Origin: Sipunculus nudus
Lineage: Eukaryota; Annelida; Sipuncula; Golfingiida; Sipunculidae
Assembly (NCBI GenBank): GCA_026874595.1
Contig: CM049318.1
Coordinates: forward strand, 37,409,956 to 37,473,955
DNA: 64,000 nucleotides
Direction: 5' to 3'
Below the pieces are notes generated by a model. That model had not been told where the DNA came from. It saw nothing but the letters and a program-made list of their open reading frames with translations, and did no database searches. Positions 50,618 through 62,953 of this stretch are shown in pieces; the stretch's first letter is position 1, and each line of letters opens with the position of its first letter. The position numbers were made by a program, and so were the translations under genes.

Positions 50618-50884
50618 TCTTTGGCCAGAGAACATCATCAGCGGACCCATTACAAAAAGAAGAGGAGGAGGAAGAAGAAGATGACAAAAAGGAGGATGAA
50701 GATGAGGATGAACCAGGAGTAATCACGACACTCTCCAGTGATTACGATCTGCAGCGAGAGAGCGGTGTTGGCATCCTGGAGTTCTCACCAGATAAAGCTG
50801 GCTTAGATGTCACGCCAGCGAACTTTGAATTCCGTGGAACCAAGGACGACAGGAGGCATCCACGCACATTGTCGACAATAGCAG
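50618..50884 (+). CDS. ERG exon: acidic C-tail segment
   Basis: This 267-bp exon follows TTTATGTTTTAG and completes a Val codon; it ends one base into a Gly codon before GTCAGT. It encodes VFGQRTSSADPLQ, a strongly acidic low-complexity run (mostly Glu then Asp with two Lys, about 18 residues, nt 50662-50715), then PGVITTLSSDYDLQRESGVG and a polar stretch ending PRTLSTIAG. It is likely cytoplasmic and disordered. No long match to vertebrate ERG is evident. Phase agreement on both sides supports inclusion. Confidence 0.8.
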
Positions 50885-51159
50885 GTCAGTATTTCTGCTG
50901 TGTTATTGTTTAAAGATACATTAAATATATTTATAATGGGTGTTTTGGTCATAAAAATTATAATTATACTAGTCCTATTTTTGAGGGATTTATCCATTGT
51001 TTGGTTGAGAGTTAGATATGGTATGCTATTATTTATGAAGTAAATTTAGTGTATTTTATGTTTCTCTTGATATTTAATGAAAATTTATATATATATAAAT
51101 GCTTATAGGAATATCCAAGGTTCCACACATATAAAATAATTGCATGCCCATATGTATGA

Positions 51160-51560
51160 ATTTATTGTCCCCCACTTCCTGGGAACGGGGGATTTTGGTT
51201 TGTATGTCTGTCTGTCTGTCCATCACGTTTTCATTTCTGTTTGATAATTTTCCTATATATCATCCAATTTCATTCAGATTTGGGTCAGTGATTGCTCTCA
51301 TGCATACCTTGGTTGGAATTGATTTTGGATTGTCTGTCTGAAAATATATTTTCAGCAGCTTCAAAACAAAAAAAATGAAATTTTGTTCCTATTTCACAAC
51401 CAAAATTACAACGTGGAGACATCTTCAGGGAATCATGAAAACTAAAAATAGCCGCTGTGACATGTGGAGACATCTTCAGGCCAGAATAAAAACAAAAACA
51501 TAGATAAGACAAGCATGAATGACAACAAGAGGCCAAAGGGGGGGGGGGGGGGGGGGCGGC
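51160..51560. repeat. Interspersed-repeat-like block and 19-G run
   Basis: TTGTCCCCCACTTCCTGGGA followed by (TGTC)n resembles the 94-135 tract in style. GTGGAGACATCTTCAGG occurs twice (51412 and 51460), and 19 consecutive G lie at 51538-51556. Class not identified. Confidence 0.45.
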
Positions 51561-51966
51561 ATAAATTCCTCAAATTTGCTTGTTCATTTCTGAGAATGAA
51601 AGTGATCCATGATAATGTAATGTGGTTAGTTATTCTAGCATGTCTTAGTGCCTGCTACCTGTTTAGAATTTGTATTAAACATCATACAAGTGTGTTCGCT
51701 CTGTGTCGCAAGAAGCCTTCTCATGTTCTTAATGTTGCAAGTGGCCCTATCATGAATTGGTACTGGCAAGTCAATTTGTATTTATAACATTTCTGATAAG
51801 ACATCTACAAAACGCCCAAAGTTCAATCCTTTTTTACAATTAATAATAGCAATAGCAAAACTAAAAAAAACCTGGTCACTGGCAAATTTTAGCCAAGATT
51901 TTGTGAAAAAAACCATCAGTAATTCAGACATTGGCTGGTGTCAGTTTCACTACCTGAAGCTGTGGG

Positions 51967-52098
51967 TAAAAAATGACAGGAAACGAGTGCTGCTCCCTGT
52001 CATATAGTCTGAAACTGAAATGGAACTCTGCAGATGTAAATACTTAGGTTAACATTTAGAAAAAAAACAAAAACAGAAGCAGTTACCTCCACCAAAAA
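51967..52098 (+). mobile_element. SINE 3' fragment
   Basis: Only the 3' part of the tRNA-derived SINE family is present: CTGCTCCCTGTCATATAGTC, GAAATGGAACTCTGCAGATG and a GAAGCAGTTACCTCCACC tail. Confidence 0.75.
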
Positions 52099-52129
52099 AA
52101 TCTTTTTAAAAAGTGTTAAATGGTCTCTG

Positions 52130-52690
52130 ACACCATGAATAATGATAGGAACTCTTACACCATACATTTAATAATATTAATAGGAATGCTGACACCATGG
52201 ATATTAATAGGACCTCTGACACCATGAATATTTATATGACCTCTTACACTGGAAATATTAATAGGACCATGAATATTGATAGGAACTCTTACACAATGTA
52301 TTTGAATAGACCTGTAATACCATGGATATTTAAAGGACCTCTGACAATGATGATATAAACAGAATCTCTCACACTATGGATATTAATGGGATCTCTAATA
52401 TGAGGAATATGAATAGGACCTCTGATATCATGAGTACCAATTGACATCTGACACCATGGATATTGAAAGGAACACTTATGCAATGTATTATAATAGACCT
52501 GTGATACCATTGATATTAATAGGACCTTTGACAACAAGGATATAAATAGATTCTCTCACACATGGAAATTAATAAGATCTCTAACACCAGGAATATGAAT
52601 AGGACCTTTGAAACCATAAATACAAATATGACCTGTAATGCCATTATTATAATGAGCCTCTGACAGCTTGAATATTGATAAGACCTCAGA
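52130..52690. repeat. 27-bp satellite with a 187-bp higher-order repeat
   Basis: Basic unit AATAGGACCTCTGACACCAT + GGATATT. A longer period is visible: GGAACTCTTACACAATGTAT at 52282 and GGAACACTTATGCAATGTAT at 52469, about seven units apart. Copies are diverged. Confidence 0.85.
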
Positions 52691-52699
52691 CACCTGTAA

Positions 52700-53217
52700 A
52701 TATATTTAGGGACCCTGTGACCAGCACTTTATAACATATGAGTGCAGTCTTTCTTTTTATCTTATGATTTTGTTAAGGTACTGAATTTGGTTCACCATTT
52801 CAATTATTTATGTATTACATGTTGATGCATTTGTAAGGAATTTTGTTTCAGTGCTGACACTTTGTATTTACAAAAAAAACTTGCAAAAGCCGCCGAGGTA
52901 AGAGTTGTCATAATAGGCTTGAAAGTTGAAATAAGAATAAAGTTTGAAATTGTTGGTGGAAATGCTTACAACTATTCTGCAATGTATATGTAAAGATTTT
53001 GTAATGATCCTCACCAAGGACAAAAGTAATTGTTCTTTAATAACAAATATGAAGATTTTTTAGTCATGACTTTAGAATGACTATTGGGGAAAGTATTCAA
53101 ACTTGAAAAAAGATTCAAAGTACATTTCTTAAAAAAAAACTGCAAAGTAGAAGCACTGTACTTTGTTTTTACCAACAGTTTGTGTTGTTTGAATGTTTAG
53201 TTGTGCATGTGTTTCAG
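52700..53217 (+). other. Intron remainder before the microexon
   Basis: AT-rich intron sequence (intron 50885-53217, phase 1). Nothing else seen. Confidence 0.75.
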
Positions 53218-53292
53218 ACAGATTTATCCGCAGCTTCAATGACTTGCCCCTTCGCATTAATAGGAGCAGTAATAAAAACAAATATACCATTG
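53218..53292 (+). CDS. ERG microexon in C-tail
   Basis: This 75-bp exon lies between GTGTTTCAG and GTAAGA, with phase 1 on both sides, so it can be skipped without a frameshift. It encodes 25 residues: DRFIRSFNDLPLRINRSSNK then NKYTI plus a split codon. It is basic, unlike the acidic exon before it. The open frame, consensus splice sites and matching phases on both sides support it. Its symmetrical phase makes it a natural cassette exon. Confidence 0.7.
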
Positions 53293-55153
53293 GTAAGACC
53301 TAAGGTATTTATATGCACAGAATAACAATCTAATAACAATATAAAATTTGCAGGAGCTTACTAAATATTAATTTCAGGCTGTAGCAATCCACAATTCCAT
53401 ATTATCTCAAAGGTGAGCCATATCACCACACTTTGTCCATCATACAATACATATTAAGTGTAATGTAGCGTAGATGTGAAACAAATATTTTACCTTGTTC
53501 ATGGAATGGTAACATGAAATTCAATGACTGACCATAATAAATAAAATTCATTGTTTGCCACACTTTTGTCAGTATTCTTCAGGACAAATTGAAAATGCAT
53601 ATGAAACAGCCCTCTTGATTGGTTTAATTGTGCAGTGATTAGCCAATCATACATGCCTAATATGGGAGTGAGAAACTAATTTCAAATGTCAGATATTGTT
53701 TTTCACCTTTTGTTGAGAAATCCTCAGCAGTTTGATGCATTCTATAACAGTGTGATATCTTACCAGTACTGCAATGTATTAGTGTACCAGTGTGTTGTTA
53801 CAGCCCATATTATTAATGTTAAACAGAATCTGTTTACAATTTTAACTTTCCAAGATTGGTAGCCTTGAGCAGCCAGGCCTGACTGAAGCAAGATGACGAT
53901 TCAATAGCATTCACTGCCCTCTAGTGATTGAATTTGTAGCTGGTGTTACAAATAATTTTTTTTTAAACCAAACATTGGCCCTTTCACCTGCCAGTATATT
54001 TTGCAAATTATATGCTCTTGTGGACTTTTGAAAACATTATGCAAATGAAAACTTTCCTGTTTCACAGTATGGTGTGCAAAGGTTAACAATTAAATAATTG
54101 ATGATTTTAATTTAAGTTAATTACTAACATTGGTGGTAAGGGTGACACAAATACATCTTAATATTTTATTTTTAATAAAGCGTATTAATTGAATTTATAG
54201 CTGATGGCTTTCTTTAGTATTTATAGAAGTGATCGTTCATTGCTTTGTTTTCTTTGAATAAAGTGTCACAAAATATTAATGTAAAGGTTATTTCAGAATT
54301 TTATCAGAGTTTTTACCTGCTGACTAGCTGTTGTGTCCTTGGAAGTAAATTTGATGAAGATCAGTTGATGCACATTTGAGTAAAACCTCATATCAAAGTG
54401 GAAGGAACTGTAGAAAAGTTCAAAATCTTGTAGGTTTCAGTCAGCAAGTTATATTCTGCAAAAATTTTACTAAAGTTTCCAAAATATGTCTAGCTTACAT
54501 CTTCAAGGCAACTGGTGTTAGTACAATGTTTTACTTTGGTCAGATGAGAGGTTTTATCTATACTGCAAACCAGTAAATGTATTAAAAGGCACAAAACTAG
54601 GAGCATAGACATAGTTTTGCACATGTCTTTATATCACTTGACTAATGTTAGAAATACCAAGATTGGCAAATTATTTCATTGCCATCTGGCTTGGTTCAAA
54701 ATGTGTTGAGGTCATGTATTTCATGAATGTATTTATCAGATTCCATAAAATAACAAAACAAGTAGTTAATAGAAAAAAGAGCATAAGTACAATGATAGCC
54801 TGGGATAAATTTACACCAAGAGGGATAAAGAAGTTTATTCTGAAAAAAAGTTAATAAGGAACAGATTTGTTTTGAAATTGGTTCATTAAAGTTATCAGTG
54901 TGATGCTGGTGTCATGGGCTCATCCACTTGCCTTACTCATGATTCATGAAACTGACCTGCAGGTCCATTTCTGAACCAAGGGTATCACCGCAGAACTAGA
55001 TGATCACCTTTGATGTTGTGAAGGTGTTATTGTAATCTTAGTGGTGGTGGGACTTAGGGTAGATGTACTGCTGGTGTTAGCGCTAGTTAGCAGTATTGGT
55101 GGCGGTGGTGACAGCACCAAAAACCAGAGTACAGCCATCAATTATGTTTACAG
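53293..55153 (+). other. ERG intron, 1.86 kb
   Basis: GTAAGA to TATGTTTACAG, phase 1. Short open frames at 54376 and 54645 show no motifs. Nothing else seen. Confidence 0.7.
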
Positions 55154-55278
55154 CGGGCGCGTTGACAGGGGTTAATAGCCTGATGAGTGCCGTTACAGGG
55201 CGGGTCGTACCGCCGAAAGGTGGTCAAGAAGCAGCTCCCCTGCTGCCCCCTGGTGACCAGGCAAGCCCATCACATCAG
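55154..55278 (+). CDS. ERG exon: conserved AGALTGVNSLMS C-tail motif
   Basis: This 125-bp exon uses the acceptor TATGTTTACAG at 55153; this choice restores phase with the exon ending at 53292 and gives AGALTGVNSLMSAVTGR, which aligns with the short conserved C-tail block SGAFSGVSNIFSFWG of human ERG. Using the AG 20 bp upstream instead would run into a stop in the required frame. It continues VVPPKGGQEAAPLLPPGDQ and ends SPSHQ in phase 0 before GTAAGA. Confidence 0.85.
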
Positions 55279-55431
55279 GTAAGAACTCTACATTTGCATA
55301 ATTTTGCACCATATTATTATACACCCCTTTCACACACAAATTGGATTCCAGCAATTATAAGCAAACTGAATTCTTCAATGATGTGACAACACATATCACA
55401 CTTTCACATGACCACAGTGAGAATTTTAATT

Positions 55432-55760
55432 GACACGGGATTCTGGGGTCTAGGGGTAGAGATCATGAGATTTTTCATGGTCGGCTTCCACCCATTGTGA
55501 ATGCTCTGCCGGCTTAATTGGAAGACTGCCCTATGGCCATGTTTCTCTTACAAACAAGTGCACCTTTTGGGGGTCCCTCTATGGTGTAACCCAGCAATAG
55601 GGATTATAACACACCCAAGTCCCACGGGTGCAGTTATCATGGTGCCTGGTTAACACTGGGATATAAATCAGAGGAACCTTTCAGGTGGTCAGAAACCAGA
55701 AAAAAGTTCTGCATATGTCATGCTTCATTAAGCTTGCATTGGAGGCGGTTAATTAACAAG
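55432..55760 (+). mobile_element. tRNA-derived SINE, copy E (B-box region deleted)
   Basis: Head TGGGGTCTAGGGGTAGAG runs directly into GAGATTTTTCATGGTCGGC, skipping the B box. The rest of the body and a GGAGGCGGTTAATTAA tail match the family. Confidence 0.8.
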
Positions 55761-58518
55761 AAAAAGAATTGTAAATGAAGCCAGTCTGCCCACACTGGTG
55801 TAAAAAATGCATCACCTTTTGCAATGAAATTGCAAATTCAATAAACACCACTGTAATTGTGATTACATATAGCCTATTGTGCTGGGGAGAGAAATCAAAA
55901 TGTTCATTATGACAAAAGTTTTTAAATTTTCTGTCATGCAGAATTAAAACAGTTGCCTGATTTGCAGTGAATATGCTATAACAGTGTCATATTAATGTTA
56001 CACTAGATAAAGTTACAAACCATTTTGATTTTGTTGTGTGAAAGGGGTTTTTAATGCATGGGTTTATGATTTTGGCATTATTTTTCTTTCAGCAACGCTT
56101 GTGTTCTGTTCATCTAACGTGTGCCACGTGGATCTTGGAGACATTTATCTAAACACTAAGTCAAATGTTAAAAAAATATATTGTAAATTGATTTAATATT
56201 CATTCACAGTTTCTAAGAGCAAAATTGACAAGGAAATGGTGATGAATTGGATTTCTTCATTGTAATTGGATTTCTTTATCATCATTAGATTTTGTTGTTG
56301 AAATTTGATTTCTTTGTTGTAATTGGATTTTTTTGTAATCAGATTTATTTATTGTAATTGGATTTCTTTACTGCTTCACACAAGAATCTGTATAAGGTAA
56401 TATTATAGTGATAATTGAATGAATGAAAATTTTCAGCTGTAATGTTTAATCTATTCTCATCTGTCAATGGGCCAAAACTTGACTGGAATGGTCTCCAAGA
56501 TCCTCCAGGCATGCTATGGTGGAATGGACTGTACAGATACCATACAAACTTACCCAGTTCATCAAGTTATACAAACTAACCCACTGCATAAAATCTAAAA
56601 CTTTGAAATGCAGAAGTTTTCATGTCCTATCTAAAGAGTGGTGTGTTTTTTTCTCTTATTTTGAACTTCTACAAGTTATGAAATACAAAATTGGCTCCTG
56701 AAAAAGACTTGTTTATAAGAGCAAGCATCAATTATGTTTAAGTTAGTTCAGACAATTACCTAATGATAGTGCTACAGTGGTAGATACACTTTTTTTGAAA
56801 ATTATTGCATATCTGTATATTAGGTCAAGGATTATATTTGTTCATTTTTAAGGACTCGTACAAGAAAAATATCCATTTAACAGCTTAAATTTTGGTCATG
56901 GATATCTTGCTGCTTATTTATTTTTTTTTAACTTTTACACAAAATCATTTATTACATATTTGGTCCCATTTGTTTTATGACACTGAAATATTTATTGTGA
57001 AAACCTCCTTGTAAATTGATTTAAAACTTTAGAAGTGTTCATCAATTTGTCATGGTGATTTTGTAATTACAAAAAAATTCCCATACTGTTTAACCCCTTT
57101 ACTGTTTACAGGGACTGAAAAATTGGCACCTGGAATTCCTTCATGTGGCTAGATTTTCTCAGGTCAAACATGTTAACTTGCATAATTAACTTATGCAAAC
57201 CCTCTTGGTCAATATTTTTGAAAATTTGGTGTAATTACAACAAAAGCTGAAACAGATATTGCCTCAAATGTAAATGTAAAGAGAGTCAAAGGTTGTTAGA
57301 AATCTAAGAAAAATGTAAACACCAAAGGGTTAATGAATCTATTCTGTTTTGTTTTGTGTAGGGCTGAATTATATTGCACAGGACTGTTAAATAGGCCTAA
57401 GTGTGCTTACTGGTATATTTGATCTGAGGTTTTTGTTGATACAGCATGCTGTTGCAGCCATACTGACTGCTTTGCTTTTGCCTGTTTTGAAATGAAAAAT
57501 CACAGCACTGCGGCATGCTGTGACATTTCACAAACTGTCATCCCAAACACCAAGTACTGCCAAGTAAATATAAAATTGGTGTGCCCCAGAATGTACAAAT
57601 CTATTAAAACTCCAACCAGGCCATTACTCACTTTATATCAAATCTTATTATTGGTAATATAATTAAGGATTATGAATAGAGATCAAGAAAATTTATAGAT
57701 GAAAAATATTAAATGGAAGACAAATGTCATATTGTACAAATATTTAACTATTGTATCCTGAGGCTTGAAAATACTATGGCTATAGCAGATCTGCTGTAGT
57801 CACAAAAAATCCTAGTGGACAGGATCAGTAAATATAATTGAATTGAAAAGTTTCTTCAGAATATTTTATGTACATATACATGTGGCAGAGGGCAAAGCCT
57901 GAATATGATATGGTCATGCACTTTACCATGAGTGACCATCTATTGTTACATTTTTGCTGTAAATCATAAAACATCACATTTCTCAAAATTAGGTCAAGGG
58001 ATTTTCATGTGTTAAAATTTTGCTGTTCTACATTTGCATCTTTTTAGAATTTAGAGCATGACCTATTTGCATGGAACTGGAACATTTCTGGGGATTTTGC
58101 ATGATTAATATGTAGCTTGTCTAACCAGTTGAAAAGGGATAAATTATCAGTGCTAACATTATATTCAAGCTTCTTGGTATAATATTGTTTCCTAACAAAA
58201 AGCATGGCATGTCAGACAGTTGCAGCCAGCCATTTCTGTGATAGATGCCACAAACAGATGTCATCATTAACTCTTATCTGGTCAATTCTCAGTGAAAATA
58301 TGCACAATAGCTCTGGTCTCTCCATAAACATTACATGGATTTTCTTGAAATTTGGTGTGTCAGATCATCTTGGTACTTGTCTCGGTCATTGCACAAGGTA
58401 ACCCATATGTAAGAGATATAAAACTATTAAACAGTTAGTGAACAGTTGCTATTTAGGTAAGCTCCTTTATCCTGAGAATTTTGATTAATCACCATATTGG
58501 ATTCATAGTAAAACCATT

Positions 58519-59600
58519 AGACTGGCCTAGTCCATGAAATAGTTCTGACTTAATTGTTGCTTCTGACAGAGAAATCAAACGTTCATGCGTGGTGTTGCAT
58601 TTAGTATCCGTACCTCCATCTTTTGGCAACTCATATAATTAATTTGCCACTATCTGACACTCAGATTTCATGGACTGGTAATCTTGCCGGCTCCCGGACG
58701 GTCAGTGCCACACATCACCGCCTCGCTGAACTAAGGTCTTTTCCAGTGACGTCAGCAGTGGTCTTTCCCAGAATCTTTTTCAAAAACCAACATGGTTCAT
58801 TCAGTAATTGCCTATTCCGGGCTTCCAATTGGTTACAAATATTCCCACTTAATTTGTTTTAATAATTTTAGGCCGTCGCTTAAATTGTGTTCGGCGAGAC
58901 CTTATAAAACACTATAAACCTCAGCCTCATTGTTAACATTTATCGGACCAGCACTCTTGAAAGTTGGCCTGTTTTAACATAATGTAGGCCAAACTCTGGC
59001 TCAGCCAATCAGCGTGAGATATTTAGGCGCACCACGCGACGAGCGCAGTCGAAATGTATTGGCTGACTGAAACGATCACGATTCACGAGTCGCAATTTGA
59101 CAGTTAATACACGAGTTCAGGCAAATGCTGCCAACTGCTCTTGTCACCTCGGCAGAAGGAAATTTACTGGACCTGTCGGGACAAAAATTTTGCGATAGTG
59201 TCTCCAATATGCACTTACATTTGGCCCATGGCCCGTAATATTCGTTCAGCAGAGATATATCATAGAACACGAAGGTTTATGTGTTGACTCCTTGAACACA
59301 TGATTTCAGTGCGAATGTTACCAAACGGGTCGAGCTGTGGGACCGCTGTTGGCGTTCTCATAGCAACAATGCCACTCACATGAGGCTTGACGGCCTGATA
59401 TGCAAATACGGGGGAATCGTCAGGTCCTCAAAGAGCCTTGTGACGCTTTGATATGCAAATATCAGCGATTTACCCTACGGACTTTACAGGTCTTTAGTGA
59501 TAAGAGCTGGCACTGAGTTAAGTCTATCGGTACATGGAATCAAGTTTTATTGTAAGCATTTTGTTAGTAAACGCAAATACTAAAGCCCTGGCAGGGCTAT
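58519..59600. mobile_element. Helitron-like element, copy 2 (no internal array)
   Basis: Shares left end AGACTGGCCTAGTCCATGAA and right end (ATGGAATC..., AAATACTAA then hairpin AGCCCTGGCAGGGCT at 59584-59598) with 41558-42466. The interior is different, GC-richer and contains TATAAAA (58902), CCAAT/ATTGG boxes (59005 and 59058) and two TATGCAAATA octamers (59399 and 59452). No gene seen. Confidence 0.6.
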
Positions 59601-60408
59601 AAAACCATCTCAATCAGGAAATTTCATTTAAAGTGAGTAAATCCTGATACACCAAGTAACATCAATTTACAAATAAACTGAAAATTTATCAAAATACTAT
59701 TGATGCTTTGGAAGCTGATTATGAATTTAATTGCCTCCCTAGAATTTTTTTAACTTGCAGAATGAAAAGTTAACATTTACAATAAATTAATATTGTAAAA
59801 GGTAAAAGGTATATCATTGAAACTAGGAAAATAAGTTGATTTGCACATACCTGAACAGGCCTGTCCTGGAATTTGTGGAAGTCAGCAAGGTAAGAGAGAC
59901 AGGTAAGTCTTATTCATGAAGCTTTAGGACAATTTAGGGTGTATCCAGGATATGGAAGTGCCTGAGGGTCCAGAGTTGACTGGGTAATGTGAGAAAAAAT
60001 TGAAAAGAATAAATGGAGTCCTGGAGGCTTCTTTTGTGTGAATGTTAATGAATGTATTTCACATATTTTCACAAATTTAATCATTTTTGGAAGAACTTAG
60101 GGAAACTCCATGCAGCACTGACCGTTGATGACACCTGGATCTGACTTAAATGTACCTTGTTCATCAATATATCAATTAGAACTGAATACAGTAGAACCTG
60201 TCTGAAAGACCATCTGTCTAATAACACCACCTGTCTATTAAGACCACCCATAAATAAACACCAATTTTGGCCAGTCCCAGATGAGGTCTTATTGCACAGG
60301 TTCCATTGTATCCCAAAAAGGTATATTACATAAAGATAAAAAGGTGAATGGGCACAGGACTGGAGAAGATTGGTGACATATCCATTACATGTTGACCTGA
60401 TACTTTAG

Positions 60409-60659
60409 GCCAAAGGGGCTTCCAGTTCGAGCGTCCGGAAGTCGACATCCAGCATGACACTGCCGGTATCCAGTCCATCCAGCCACTCCCAGTTTGACGA
60501 CATCGCCGGACCGCAGCCTCACATTGACCAAACGTTCACTCTTCCCACCATGACACACACGTTGGTCACGGAGACTGCCCCGACGGACTCCCACGTCTGC
60601 CATCCGGTCACGTTGTCTAGTCCACATGAGGTGGAAAAGAAGCTGGATGACCTGACAAG
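60409..60659 (+). CDS. ERG exon: Ser/Thr-rich tail and start of coiled coil
   Basis: This 251-bp exon begins in phase 0 after CTGATACTTTAG and ends two bases into an Arg codon before GTGAGC. It encodes AKGASSSSVRKSTSSMTLPV, a Ser/Thr/Pro-rich stretch, and ends HEVEKKLDDLTR. The last residues align with the VESRLDALQRQL start of the human ERG C-terminal tetramerising coiled coil. GC-rich relative to introns. It follows the longest downstream intron (5.1 kb). Confidence 0.9.
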
Positions 60660-61753
60660 GTGAGCAGGGGTTGAAATGATCTTGACATAGTAAATTTCAA
60701 TCCCTTATGAAATCTCAACATTACTTCATAAATTTACTGAAATTTCTGACAGAGATTGTCTCAATGAAATTCAGGGGATTTGCTGATATAGGCTTATCTA
60801 TGGATGTCATTTATATTAGGCTCAGGAATTTGTTGTAAAAATATGTATGAAGATCGAAAAAAATAAAACTACGCATGATCAATTTTTAATTGATTATTTT
60901 ATGTGCCTTGTATATTAGCTTGAAATCTGCTGTAAAGAATTATACCTGAAAAAGGTCAAGGGCACTCCCTTGTTTTTTACACTTTTTTGCTACAAAAAAT
61001 TCAGATTTAATGCTGTTCAACACTTTGGGTCCCATCTTTCTCTTCTCAGAGGATGAGGTCTTTTTCTAGATGATATGACTTCTCTGCATGTTCATATATA
61101 ATCGATTATGGTCAGTTATGTAAGCATGCAACCAATTTAATCGATTATGAAGGACCACAATCGATCATGGATAATAGTCTATTAATTGGCACACCACATT
61201 TGAAACAGCTATGACTTGGTAAATTTCAATCCCTGATGAAATCTCAACAAAACTGGAAAAAATTTGCTGTAATTTCTTACACAGATTTTCTGAATATCTT
61301 CATTATTCTCAGTAAAACTTCAGGGATTTGCTGAATGTAGTGAATTGACTATTGGTTTTTGCCAGATTATTGGGTTATGCTGCATGAAGTTTATTGATTA
61401 CTTGATTTAACCAGATAATTCCTTGCTTAGTCCATACATTGATTGTAACAAAATTCTGCCATTTGTGGAAAGGTGGTGTATTTCAGGCTCCTTTGTCTAT
61501 TGTACCAAAATATATTGAAGTCTTTCTTCAGATATCAAAAATCCATTGTTAATTTACATGCAATCAGGTAACTGATATGTATTCTTTTCATCATGTTCAT
61601 ATTTTCACAATCTGCATTCTGTTTAATTTCCTTCATGTGTGGGAACTGGAAGCCAGGTGGAAAAGTTTACATTTGAATTATGCTGTCCTCTGTAGAGCAA
61701 GTAGTAAACTAACCAGTATGCTACATTATAATTGATATAACCTCACTTTGCAG
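60660..61753 (+). other. ERG intron, 1.09 kb
   Basis: GTGAGC to CACTTTGCAG, phase 2. An AATCGATTATG motif recurs near 61101 and 61139; otherwise nothing seen. Confidence 0.85.
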
Positions 61754-62000
61754 GCATCTTGCACGACTTGAACAAAAGATGGGCCAAGACATTTCCATGA
61801 TCTTGGATATACTGAGGCAGCAACAGACTTCATGGCCACGTCCACCTCCTGCACACGGTCAAAGTCAAGAACAAGGTCAAGGTGAAGGTCAAGTTCAAGG
61901 TTGTGCATTGTCATGGGAACCACAAGTTCAAAGTTCATCTATTGATGGAACCGGGGATGCATCCCCACATGTTGCCCAAAGCATTCCCCCAGTGCCACAG
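61754..62000 (+). CDS. ERG exon: tetramerising coiled coil and Gln/Gly-rich tail
   Basis: This 247-bp exon follows CACTTTGCAG and completes the split Arg codon. It encodes HLARLEQKMGQDISMILDIL RQQ, with heptad-spaced Leu/Ile and clear alignment to the coiled coil of human ERG that directs subfamily-specific tetramer assembly. After this comes a low-complexity HGQSQEQGQGEGQVQG run encoded by short imperfect CAAGGT-type repeats (about 61857-61905). It ends PPVPQ in phase 0 before GTATTG, a weaker donor. Confidence 0.9.
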
Positions 62001-62785
62001 GTATTGATTTGATCACTATTGAAATTGTGAATGTTAAAAATAAAATTCAATGGATTTATAATTGATCATCATCACACTGAACAGTAGTAGAACCCTACTC
62101 CTCCAACATTTACTTGAGACTGCAAATTTGTTTGTTACTTAGAATATAAATTAGAATTTAAGATGATTTGAATATAATATGAATTGTAGTAAATAAATGA
62201 ATCTGTGCACTTACATTACAACAAAACCAGATTATTCATTTATTCTTTCATTCAGGCCACCTTTTATCACAATCTTTTAAATTAGTCAAGAAAAAAAACA
62301 TCCTTTTGAATCTGTCCCTTATTCCATTTCCAAACCTAAATCAGTGCTGTTTCTTAAATACACAGGTTTACCAAAGAATGGATCACTGAGTGACTAATAT
62401 AATGTTGAAACAAACAAAGTCGAAACATAACTCTTCAAAACAACCAGATAGAGCAGGGTGTGCACAAGGATGACAATATACTGATGGATATATAAGTATT
62501 TTCCATACAGGATTCTACTTAACTGCTAACAAACCAATAAACAAACCCACAAATTAACAAATAAGTGTGTAAAAACAACATCCTTGGCATAGGTGACAAA
62601 ATAACCCAGATGGAACAGGGCATACAGAAGGATAAATTTATGATTGTTTTCAACACAGGATTTTACACAACTGTTAATCCGTAATTCCCATAAGTGTTCA
62701 CAGAATTTGTGTTCACCATTTCTATGATGTTTTATATATAAAACCAGATTAATTATTTTTTCTTGCTCATATTTCTCTTTTATAG
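62001..62785 (+). other. ERG intron, 785 bp
   Basis: GTATTG to TTTTATAG, phase 0. Nothing else seen. Confidence 0.8.
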
Positions 62786-62953
62786 AACCACCTCCATAGA
62801 GAAGAGACTGGGGTTGCGGAGCCTGAATCTCCATGGCAACGGCAGTCTCAGGAGGAGGAAGATCAAACTGCATCAAGCCAACCGCTATCTGTAGCTCAGT
62901 TACAACGTTTAGGACTTCCAGAGGGGACTGATATGCAAAACTCCCATGTATAG
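62786..62953 (+). CDS. ERG terminal coding exon
   Basis: This exon follows the acceptor TCTCTTTTATAG, begins in phase 0 and encodes 55 residues: NHLHREETGVAEPESPWQRQ, SQEEEDQTASSQPLSVAQL and QRLGLPEGTDMQNSHV, then TAG at 62951-62953. It is polar and Gln/Glu-rich. Vertebrate ERG tails differ in sequence here, so the end of the protein is judged from phase, splice signals and lack of further in-frame coding. The 3' UTR continues past the stop. Confidence 0.8.
   Translation, partial: NHLHREETGVAEPESPWQRQSQEEEDQTASSQPLSVAQLQRLGLPEGTDMQNSHV

Larger units (their letters stand above)
55279..60408 (+). other. ERG intron, 5.1 kb
   Basis: GTAAGA to GATACTTTAG, phase 0. It holds a SINE copy and the second Helitron-like element. 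In 56216-56370 a short GATTTCTTTNTTGTAATTG motif recurs several times as a weak array. I see nothing gene-like in 55800-58500. Confidence 0.8.

Noticed and set aside
55096-55153. Longer start for the AGALTGVN exon, including MVAVVTAPKTRVQPS
   Set aside because: The phase needed from the previous exon is met by the acceptor at 55153; the upstream ATG frame has no ERG similarity.
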